Assembly (NCBI GenBank): GCA_913775215.1
Contig: CAJYKO010000072.1
Location: 1 to 12,727 of the forward strand
Reading direction: 5' to 3'
DNA: 12,727 bases
Origin: an uncultured Devosia sp.
GTDB taxonomy: Bacteria; Pseudomonadota; Alphaproteobacteria; Rhizobiales; Devosiaceae
The notes beneath the pieces are model-generated. The model saw only the letters and a list, made by a program, of their open reading frames with translations, did no database searches and was not told the origin of the DNA. A program made the translations under genes and the position numbers. Shown here in pieces: positions 6,905 to 12,727 of this stretch; within the stretch, counting starts at the first letter, position 1; every line of letters begins with the position of its first letter.

Positions 6905-7657
6905 ATGACGCATACGCAAGACATCACCCGCCCCTCCAAGGACCTGGTCGCCGGCATTCTGGCCGTTGGCGCCGCAACCGCGTCCTCGACCCTGGCGCAT
7001 ATGGGAATCCGCAACTGCCACATTCTCGGCCCCCTGCCCCAGCAACGCGGCAAGGCGATTGCGGGCCCGGCCTTGACGCTGCAATTCATGCCCAAGCGCG
7101 AGGACATGTATGGCGATGGCGAATATGCCGATCCCGAAAAGCAGCTCCACCGCCATGTGCTCTACCACGTGCAGGCGGGCGATATCGTCGTCGTCGATGC
7201 GCGCTCGGACATGACCTCGGGCGTCTTTGGGGACATGATGTCCACCTATTTCAAGGGCCGCGGGGGGGCCGGGATGATCGTCGACGGCGTGCTGCGCGAC
7301 CGGCCCAATCTCGATAAGCTCGAAATTCCACTCTGGACGCTCGGCTGGACGCCGAATTTTCATACCCAGACCAATCTCATGCCCTTCGCCGTCAATATCC
7401 CCATCGCCTGCGGCGGCGTTACGGTGATGCCGGGCGATATTATCGTTGCCGATGACGACGGCGCAGTCTGCGTGCCGGTGGCCTTGGCGCAGCAGGTGAT
7501 CGAGCAATCAAGCACGCATCACGAATGGGAAGATTTCTCACGCATGAAGCTCAAGGAGGGTGCACCGCTGCAGCGCTATTATCCGCTGCACGAGGATGCG
7601 CGCGAAGAATACAACCAATGGCGCAAACTCAACCCGCTGCCGGACCATCACGGCTGA
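6905..7657 (+). CDS. RraA-like protein of the HMG/CHA aldolase family
   Basis: This 250-residue protein belongs to the family often labelled demethylmenaquinone methyltransferase or RNase E regulator RraA. It keeps the residues expected of the metal-dependent aldolase/decarboxylase branch: GPALTL at 54-59, the glycine-rich segment VFGDMMSTYFKGRGGAG at 107-123, and DGVLRD at 127-132. In that motif R131 and D132 correspond to the substrate-binding Arg and metal-binding Asp of HMG/CHA aldolase. It has a long C-terminal tail (about 205-250) compared with E. coli RraA (161 residues). It follows the dehydratase-like gene by 29 bases, with AAGGA at 6890-6894 as ribosome binding site. The likely role is cleavage or decarboxylation of the keto acid made by that enzyme. 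A role in RNA decay is unlikely in this setting. Confidence 0.88.
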   Translation: MTHTQDITRPSKDLVAGILAVGAATASSTLAHMGIRNCHILGPLPQQRGKAIAGPALTLQFMPKREDMYGDGEYADPEKQLHRHVLYHVQAGDIVVVDARSDMTSGVFGDMMSTYFKGRGGAGMIVDGVLRDRPNLDKLEIPLWTLGWTPNFHTQTNLMPFAVNIPIACGGVTVMPGDIIVADDDGAVCVPVALAQQVIEQSSTHHEWEDFSRMKLKEGAPLQRYYPLHEDAREEYNQWRKLNPLPDHHG

Positions 7658-7691
7658 CGAAGGACTCGAGAGCCAACCTCGGCGCGATCTG
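7658..7691. other. Convergent gene junction without visible terminator
   Basis: Only 34 bases separate the stop codon of the RraA-like gene from the stop codon of the oppositely oriented kinase gene. I see a CTCGAG palindrome here but no GC-rich stem followed by a T-run on either strand. The two operon messages therefore probably overlap at their 3' ends, or termination is Rho-dependent or lies inside the neighbouring genes. Confidence 0.6.
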
Positions 7692-8810
7692 TCAGGTGGC
7701 CAGCATGCCGCCAGTCATCGGCCGGGGCGCACCGGTCGTCGTGGGAAAACTGATGGGTAAGCCGCGGAGGACGCGGACGGCCAGGAAAGCGAAACATTCC
7801 GCTTCGATGGCGTCGCCGCGCCAGCCTGCCGCCTCGGCAGACACGGCGTCGACCTTGGCGCGTGTCTTGAGCATGGCCATGATTGCAGGGTTATGGCGGC
7901 CCCCGCCCGCAACGATCAGTCGGTCAGGGCGCTGCGGCAGCAGGTCGAGTGCCTTGCCGACGGCGCCGGTCGTAAAGGCAGTCAGGGTCGCGGCACCGTC
8001 TTCAGCACTGAGCCCGTCTGCCATCGAGGCCAGAAAGTCGAATCGGTCGAGGGACTTCGGATAGGGAGCGGATAGGTAGGGATGGGTCAGAAGCTTTGCG
8101 AGCCTGCCTTCATCGACTTTGCCACGCAAGGCCATGGCACCATCCACGTCCATCTCGCCTCGGCCGAGACTTTTGACGAAATCGTTGATAGGCGCATTGG
8201 CCGGGCCGGTATCAAAGGCAATGAGCCTATCGCCACCATCCCAATAGGTGATGTTGGCGACGCCGCCGAGGTTAAGCACGGCGGTCTTGCCGTCCGTGGC
8301 CCCGATCTTGCGGAGCAGAGCCTGATGATAAAGCGCAGCCAGTGGAGCGCCCTGCCCGCCCGCCCGCACATCGGCGGAGCGGAAATCATAGGCAACCTTG
8401 ATCCCCGTCAGCGCATGCATCAGCGCGCCATTGCCGAGCTGTCGCGTTGCTCCCTTCCGACCGGGTTGCGGCGCACGATGGAGAACCGATTGGCCGTGAA
8501 AACCAATGATCCCGACGTCGGAAGGGCTGAGGCCAGCCTGCGCCAAAAGATCCAGAACGGCCGCCGATTGCGCGCGGGTTAATGCATCTTCCGCCTCAGC
8601 AAAGATAGCCGGCTCTTCGCCTGAAAAATTCCAATCGCGCGCTTGGGCCAGCGTCTCGGCAAGCATATCCCGGATCGAAGAGGAATAGGGTGCCAGCTTG
8701 TAAGCGCCGAATTCCTCCAGCGTTTCGCCGTTCGTACGTAAGAGTGCCACGTCGATATTGCCGTCAAGTACGGTGCCGGTCATCAGACCCACGGCCCAGA
8801 TCGGTTTCAT
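7692..8810 (-). CDS. anmK: Anhydro-N-acetylmuramic acid kinase
   Basis: AnmK uses ATP and water to turn 1,6-anhydro-N-acetylmuramic acid into N-acetylmuramic acid 6-phosphate in the cytoplasm, a step of cell-wall recycling. The 372-residue product shows the family's sugar-kinase landmarks in order: the N-terminal phosphate loop ([16 protein letters not shown], 8-23), [10 protein letters not shown] (103-112), the motif around catalytic D147 ([13 protein letters not shown], 144-156), [12 protein letters not shown] (179-190), [13 protein letters not shown] (198-210) and, near the C-terminus, VAGGGRHNP. The usual loop reads SGTSxDG; here two Ser are replaced (TGTVLDG) and an Asn is added before IDVAL. 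The start at 8810 follows GAGG at 8817-8820 and lies 10 bases beyond the stop codon of the upstream hydrolase gene. It is the last gene of the minus-strand operon. Its position after an oligopeptide transporter suggests coupled uptake and recycling of muropeptides. Confidence 0.94.
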   Translation of the reverse strand: MKPIWAVGLMTGTVLDGNIDVALLRTNGETLEEFGAYKLAPYSSSIRDMLAETLAQARDWNFSGEEPAIFAEAEDALTRAQSAAVLDLLAQAGLSPSDVGIIGFHGQSVLHRAPQPGRKGATRQLGNGALMHALTGIKVAYDFRSADVRAGGQGAPLAALYHQALLRKIGATDGKTAVLNLGGVANITYWDGGDRLIAFDTGPANAPINDFVKSLGRGEMDVDGAMALRGKVDEGRLAKLLTHPYLSAPYPKSLDRFDFLASMADGLSAEDGAATLTAFTTGAVGKALDLLPQRPDRLIVAGGGRHNPAIMAMLKTRAKVDAVSAEAAGWRGDAIEAECFAFLAVRVLRGLPISFPTTTGAPRPMTGGMLAT

Positions 8811-8820
8811 TCGCGCCTCG

Positions 8821-9813
8821 TTATGCAGCGTTGATCGCATCGCCGACCGCACGCCGCAGCGGCAGGATGCCGCTGTCCAAATGGCGCGTGGGATGCACGC
8901 GGTTGGTCACCAGCGTCCAGGCGTGGCCGCGCTCGAAATCGATCCAGATTCCGGTGCCGGTAAAGCCGGTATGCCCGATGGTTTGTTTCGAATTGAGCTC
9001 GCCACCGGACCAGCCCTCATAGGGCATTTCCCAGCCATGGGTGCGCCTGCTTGATAGGGGTGTTCTGATCAGCGCGTCTGGTCCGGCAGCGATCAGCTTA
9101 TTATGGGCAAAGTCGAGCACGCTCGACACAGTGCCGAAGAGACCCGCATTGCCCGCGCCTTGGAGCGCCGAGCAATTGTCGTCGTGCACTTCGCCCACCA
9201 GCACGCGATGGCGCCAATAACAATCTTCGGTGGCGGCAGCAGCCAACGGGTCGGCAGACCAGGCGAAACCTGGCCCGGGATCCATGTCGCGGATCCATTT
9301 TCCTGCGATGCGCTCGAGCGCGATGCCGAGGAGAATGAAATTGATGTCGGAATAAACCGCCGGCCCCGCCGGGAATTCATGCTGCAGCAAAAAGGTGCGC
9401 AGGAGATCGGGGTCGCGCCCATAGGTATAGAGCGGGAACACCGCGGGATACGGCGTCTGGTGGCCGAGACACTGGCGGAAGGTGATCTTCCGCTCCCAAT
9501 TGTCGAGATTGTAGTGCCGGTAATCGGGGATGATGCTGATCAGCGGAGCATCTAACTCAATTCGCCCGGCTTCGGCCAACGCTAGGATGCGCTCCGTTGT
9601 GAAGATCACCTTGGTCAGCGAAGCGAGGTCGAACCAGGTCTCTTCGGTCATCGGGCGGGCGGTCGGTGTCGTCTGCGCCTGACCGATGGCGCGGACAGCG
9701 CGATTACCATCACTATCGACGACGCCCAGCACGCCACCGGGAATGCGGCCGCTTTGAATAGAGGCTTCGAGATGCACGAACGCGCTGTCGAGTTTTGTCG
9801 CCACTGATGTCAT
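8821..9813 (-). CDS. Serine hydrolase of the beta-lactamase/penicillin-binding fold, possible AmiE-like muropeptide amidase
   Basis: The 330-residue protein carries the three catalytic motifs of class C beta-lactamase-like hydrolases: S65-L-T-K68 (nucleophile Ser and Lys), Y154-S-D156 in the place of YxN, and H281-T-G283 in the place of KTG. No signal peptide is visible, so it should act in the cytoplasm rather than as a resistance enzyme. This fold includes esterases, peptidases and B. subtilis AmiE (YbbE), which removes the peptide from N-acetylmuramic acid during muropeptide rescue. Being encoded between a peptide-type ABC transporter and AnmK makes a similar role attractive here, but that is inferred from context. 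The start at 9813 lies 9 bases after the stop codon of the upstream ATPase gene and has only a weak ribosome binding site. Confidence 0.88.
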   Translation of the reverse strand: MTSVATKLDSAFVHLEASIQSGRIPGGVLGVVDSDGNRAVRAIGQAQTTPTARPMTEETWFDLASLTKVIFTTERILALAEAGRIELDAPLISIIPDYRHYNLDNWERKITFRQCLGHQTPYPAVFPLYTYGRDPDLLRTFLLQHEFPAGPAVYSDINFILLGIALERIAGKWIRDMDPGPGFAWSADPLAAAATEDCYWRHRVLVGEVHDDNCSALQGAGNAGLFGTVSSVLDFAHNKLIAAGPDALIRTPLSSRRTHGWEMPYEGWSGGELNSKQTIGHTGFTGTGIWIDFERGHAWTLVTNRVHPTRHLDSGILPLRRAVGDAINAA

Positions 9814-9822
9814 GCGTGCCGT

Positions 9823-10731
9823 CTAAACCGCTGGGAAGGGACGATAGAAATGGTTCTCGCCGGCCTGCGCGGTTTCCGGTTGCGGCCGGGCCGAGAGGGT
9901 ACGGATTTCCTCGACCCGCCCCAGTTCGTCGGCAAACCGCACATCGTCAAACCGACGATCGGGATCGGGCACGGCAGAGAGAAGCAGGCGCGTATAGGGG
10001 TGCTGGGGATCGTCCAAAACCTTATTGACTGCACCCCATTCGACGATCTGGCCGGCATACATGACCATGATATCGTCAGCGACATAGCGCGCCGTGGCAA
10101 TGTCGTGTGTGATGTAAAGGAGAGCGAGCTTGAGCTCGGCCTTCATGTCGTTGAGGAGATTGAGAATGCCCTGGCGCACCGAGACATCGAGCATCGATGT
10201 CGGTTCATCGGCAACGATCACCTGGGGGTTCACGGCGAGCGCCCGGGCAATGGAGATGCGCTGACGCTGGCCGCCCGAAAGCTCGTGCGGGAACTTTGGC
10301 ATGATGAGCTTGGGGTCAAGCTTGACGCGTTCAAGTAGCTCGACGATCGCTGCCTGCCGCTGGGCAGAGGTCAGCCCCTTTTGATGGAGCTTCAGCGGGC
10401 GCTCGAGATGATATCGGATCGTATGCGTCGGATTGAGCGAGGCGAACGGATCCTGAAAGACCATCTGCACTGAGGATCGATAGTTGCGCAGCGCCCTGGC
10501 GTCGCCCTTGCCGAGGGGCACGCCGCGAAACAGAAGCTGCCCTTCGTCGGGGGTATATTCGCGCATGATGAGACGGGCGGCCGTGGTCTTGCCGGAGCCG
10601 GATTCTCCAACCAGCGCCAGGGTGCGGCCAGGATGGAGCGCGAAGCTGACGGCGCGCGCGGCATAGACCGGCTTGTCGGCGCGGCCGAAAACCTTGGTGA
10701 CATTATCAAGCGTCAGGATGGCGTCGCTCAT
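9823..10731 (-). CDS. Oligopeptide-type ABC transporter ATP-binding protein, OppF/DppF-like
   Basis: This is one of two ATPases of a peptide/Opp-family importer. The 302-residue protein has Walker A at 42-50 (GESGSGKTT), Q-loop Gln 93 in VFQDPFASLNP, signature LSGGQRQR at 151-158, Walker B VIVADEP at 171-177 with catalytic E176, and switch His 209. The C-terminal HPYTRLLL segment at 244-251 is the start of the oligopeptide/dipeptide transporter domain. The tail is short and lacks the cysteine cluster seen in some OppD/DppD proteins. Its ATG overlaps the stop codon of the OppD-like gene by four bases (10728-10731), so the two ATPases are translationally coupled. All catalytic residues are intact. 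Confidence 0.94.
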   Translation of the reverse strand: MSDAILTLDNVTKVFGRADKPVYAARAVSFALHPGRTLALVGESGSGKTTAARLIMREYTPDEGQLLFRGVPLGKGDARALRNYRSSVQMVFQDPFASLNPTHTIRYHLERPLKLHQKGLTSAQRQAAIVELLERVKLDPKLIMPKFPHELSGGQRQRISIARALAVNPQVIVADEPTSMLDVSVRQGILNLLNDMKAELKLALLYITHDIATARYVADDIMVMYAGQIVEWGAVNKVLDDPQHPYTRLLLSAVPDPDRRFDDVRFADELGRVEEIRTLSARPQPETAQAGENHFYRPFPAV

Positions 10732-11546
10732 AGGACTGGCTCCCGGCGCGTCTGTTCGCCATGGAGCTTGGGCATCGATGCCCAGAGCCGCTGCGTATAG
10801 GGATGTTGCGGATGGCGATAAATGGTCTGGGCGTCGTTGACCTCGACCAGTTCGCCCTCGAGCATGATGCCGATGCGGTCGCTGACCTGCACCATCAGGC
10901 CGAGATCATGGGTGATGAACAGCACAGAAAAGCCGAGCCTTTTGCGCAGAACGTCAATGCGCTGCAGAATTTCGCGCTGCACCACGACGTCGAGCGCGGT
11001 GGTCGGTTCGTCCATGATCAAGAGCTTGGGATTGAGCGCCAGGCAGATGGCGATGACGATGCGCTGGCGCATGCCGCCTGAACACTGGTGCGGATAATTG
11101 TCGAGCCGTTCGGGTGCGATATCGACGAGCTTCAACAGTTCGGTGGCGCGGGCGCGGGCTTCGGCACGGCTGATCGGGCCATGAGCGCGCAGCACATCGT
11201 AAAACTGCGCCTCGATGGTCAGGACCGGATTGAGCGAGTTCATGGCGCTTTGGAACACCATGGCGACTTCGCGCCAGCGGAATTTTCGCAAGTCCGCGTC
11301 GTTGAGCCCGAGAACGTCGCGCCCCGACACCAGGATTTCGCTGCCGGTGCGGATGAGGGCTGGTGGCCGATGGAGACGGCTGACCGCAAAGGCTATCGTC
11401 GATTTGCCACAGCCGGATTCTCCAGCGAGGCCGAAGAACTCGCCGGGCGCGATGTCGAAGCTGACATTCTTGACAGCGTGAAAATTGGTTTCGGCGCCGA
11501 TGTAATCGATGTTGAGATTGCGGACGGAAAGAACGGGATCACTCAT
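10728..11546 (-). CDS. Oligopeptide-type ABC transporter ATP-binding protein, OppD/DppD-like
   Basis: This is the second ATPase of the importer, 272 residues from the ATG at 11546. Walker A is at 42-50 (GESGCGKST), Q-loop Gln is 99, the signature reads CSGGMRQR at 155-162, Walker B is LLIMDEP at 175-181 with catalytic E180, and the switch His is 213. A Cys replaces the usual hydrophobic residue before SGG. The C-terminus stops soon after the HPYTQRL motif (248-254), so it is shorter than the 320-340 residues usual for OppD. The start is set by the four-base overlap with the OppC stop codon (11543-11546) and a GAGGG a few bases upstream. A longer reading frame to 11702 would lie inside the OppC gene and is rejected. 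Confidence 0.94.
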   Translation of the reverse strand: MSDPVLSVRNLNIDYIGAETNFHAVKNVSFDIAPGEFFGLAGESGCGKSTIAFAVSRLHRPPALIRTGSEILVSGRDVLGLNDADLRKFRWREVAMVFQSAMNSLNPVLTIEAQFYDVLRAHGPISRAEARARATELLKLVDIAPERLDNYPHQCSGGMRQRIVIAICLALNPKLLIMDEPTTALDVVVQREILQRIDVLRKRLGFSVLFITHDLGLMVQVSDRIGIMLEGELVEVNDAQTIYRHPQHPYTQRLWASMPKLHGEQTRREPVL

Positions 11547-12430
11547 AGCTTGCCCTCGCCGATGCGGACCATGCGGGTCCAGCGATTGAGCATGCCACCT
11601 GTCCGCAAACGCGGATTGGCGATTTCGTCGATCGCGAAGTTGAGGAGCGCCAGGCCAAGCCCGAGGAAGGCGAGGGCAAAGCATGGCGCGAGGATATCCC
11701 ACCAGGCGCCGACCGAAAGAGCGGCCGAGTTCTGCGCATTATAGAGCATGATGCCCCAGGACACTGTGTTGGGATCGCCGAGGCCGAGGAATTCGAGCGT
11801 CGCCTCGGTGATGACGGCGAAAATGACCGAACCGATGAAATTGATGCCGACGATGGAAATCAGGTTCGGAAAAATCTCGAACAGCATGATGCGCCAGCTT
11901 GGTTCGCCCAGCATTTCGGCCGATTTGACGAAATCGCGTTGCCGGATCGACAGGGTTTCGGACCGTGTGACGCGCACACCCCAGGCCCAGGAGGTGAAGC
12001 CAAGGATGATCGCGATCACCAACGGGCTCGCCTGACCGATAAAGGCAGCAAGGACCAGCAGCAGCGGCAGGTTGGGGATGACCAGCACCATATTGGTGAA
12101 GAAGTTGATGACTTCGTCGACCACACCACCCCTATAGCCGGCAATGATACCGAGCACGGTGCCGATGACGGTGATGAGGAGCCCTGCCCCGAACCCGACG
12201 GCGAGCGAAACGCGTGCGCCGTGAACGAGGCGCGAGAAGACGTCGTGACCCAAACGGGTCGTGCCCAGCCAGTGATCCCAGCTCGGCGCCTGATGCGGCC
12301 GGCCGACGCGGCGCGTGGGGCTATACTCGGTCAGGAGCGGAGCAAAGATCGCCACCAGCACGATGATCGTCAGGATGACGAGACCAACCAGGGCCTTCTT
12401 GTTATTGAGCAACTGCCTCAGGAGCTTCAT
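11543..12430 (-). CDS. Oligopeptide-type ABC transporter permease, OppC/DppC-like
   Basis: This is an inner-membrane pore subunit of 295 residues. It starts with a short cytoplasmic segment and a first membrane helix at about 13-34. A periplasmic stretch follows with the OppC-family motif LGTTRLGHDVFSRLVHGAR at 55-73. Further helices lie at about 76-97, 112-131, 136-152, 190-210 and near the C-terminus. The EAA-like docking loop is at about 165-190 (RDFVKSAEMLGEPSWRIM), with the conserved Gly at 175. The chosen ATG at 12430 lies four bases after the OppB stop codon, with an AAGAAGG stretch inside the end of the OppB gene as ribosome binding site. The tight spacing shows the two permeases are made together. 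Confidence 0.93.
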   Translation of the reverse strand: MKLLRQLLNNKKALVGLVILTIIVLVAIFAPLLTEYSPTRRVGRPHQAPSWDHWLGTTRLGHDVFSRLVHGARVSLAVGFGAGLLITVIGTVLGIIAGYRGGVVDEVINFFTNMVLVIPNLPLLLVLAAFIGQASPLVIAIILGFTSWAWGVRVTRSETLSIRQRDFVKSAEMLGEPSWRIMLFEIFPNLISIVGINFIGSVIFAVITEATLEFLGLGDPNTVSWGIMLYNAQNSAALSVGAWWDILAPCFALAFLGLGLALLNFAIDEIANPRLRTGGMLNRWTRMVRIGEGKL

Positions 12431-12434
12431 CGCG

Positions 12435-12727
12435 TCAGGCCTTCTTGAGGCGCGGATCGAGCAGCACATAGCTGAGATCGACCACGAAATTTGAAATGAG
12501 CATGGCGGCGGTCATGATCAGCAGTTGGCCCTGGATCACCGGATAATCACGCGCGATGATCGCCTGGTAGAGCGTGTTGCCGAGGCCGGGATAGTTGAAC
12601 ACCACTTCGGTCACGAGCGAACCGCCAAGGATCGTGCCGATGGCGATGGCAAGGCTCGACACAGTGGGCAGCAGCGCATTGCGCGCCGCGTACCAAAGCA
12701 TGACATTGTTGTCGGAGAGGCCCTTGG
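12435..12727 (-). CDS. Oligopeptide-type ABC transporter permease, OppB/DppB-like (C-terminal part, cut by window edge)
   Basis: Only the last 96 residues are in the window; the reading frame stays open to the right edge and the start lies outside. The visible part begins KGLSDNNVMLWYAARNALLP, which is the end of the EAA docking loop of OppB-type permeases. It continues with a membrane helix (TVSSLAIAIGTILGGSLVTE), the conserved VFNYPGLGNTLYQAI segment, a region reading RDYPVIQGQLLIMTA, and a last helix ending in LLDPRLKKA, the standard OppB C-terminus. The gene for the peptide-binding protein is expected further upstream, beyond the edge, but is not seen. Confidence 0.93.
   Translation of the reverse strand, partial: KGLSDNNVMLWYAARNALLPTVSSLAIAIGTILGGSLVTEVVFNYPGLGNTLYQAIIARDYPVIQGQLLIMTAAMLISNFVVDLSYVLLDPRLKKA

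Noticed and set aside
8821..9813. Antibiotic-resistance beta-lactamase
   Set aside because: There is no signal peptide, the second and third motifs are YSD and HTG, and the gene sits in a peptide/cell-wall recycling operon.
11547..11702. Upstream extension of the OppD-like gene
   Set aside because: It is a frame shadow within the OppC gene; the ATGA overlap at 11543-11546 gives the natural start.

Overview
The window is GC-rich, densely packed DNA with very short intergenic gaps and ATGA-type overlaps. The gene content (a GntR/FCD regulator facing a CUT1 sugar ABC transporter, and an Opp-type peptide transporter with anhydromuramic acid kinase) suggests an alphaproteobacterium, most likely of the order Hyphomicrobiales (a Devosia-like genus is a guess from gene style and GC content, not a proven assignment). 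No RNA genes, insertion sequences, CRISPR arrays or signs of recent transfer were seen. No stretch longer than 300 bases lacks a gene.

Left half, plus strand (936-7657): a sugar-acid uptake and breakdown operon. A divergent FCD-domain GntR regulator (11-748, minus) shares a short control region with it. The operon encodes a periplasmic binding protein, two MalF/MalG-like permeases and a UgpC/MalK-type ATPase. Two enzymes follow: an enolase-superfamily (mandelate racemase-like) protein and an RraA-like protein of the HMG/CHA aldolase family. The simplest reading is that an acid sugar or related polyhydroxy acid is imported, dehydrated to a 2-keto-3-deoxy acid and then cleaved or decarboxylated. 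The enolase-superfamily protein keeps the metal ligands and His-Asp dyad at exactly the mandelate racemase spacing. It has Lys-x-Asp in place of Lys-x-Lys and an insertion of about 58 residues, so its substrate is probably not one of the textbook ones.

Two perfect stem-loops sit at gene junctions of this operon, one between the binding protein and the first permease and one across the stop codon of the ATPase gene. Neither has a T-tract, so they look like RNA processing or stabilising elements rather than terminators. The leader of the binding-protein gene holds a possible 16-codon upstream reading frame whose stop overlaps the start codon.

Right half, minus strand (12727 to 7692): a second operon, cut by the right edge. 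It encodes OppB (C-terminal part only), OppC, OppD, OppF, a cytoplasmic serine hydrolase of the beta-lactamase fold, and anhydro-N-acetylmuramic acid kinase (AnmK). The transporter genes overlap or nearly touch, and the hydrolase and kinase follow after gaps of 9 and 10 bases. The grouping suggests a dedicated muropeptide salvage module: import an anhydromuropeptide, release the peptide with an AmiE-like hydrolase, and phosphorylate the anhydro-sugar. The two operons converge with only 34 bases between their last stop codons and no recognisable terminator.
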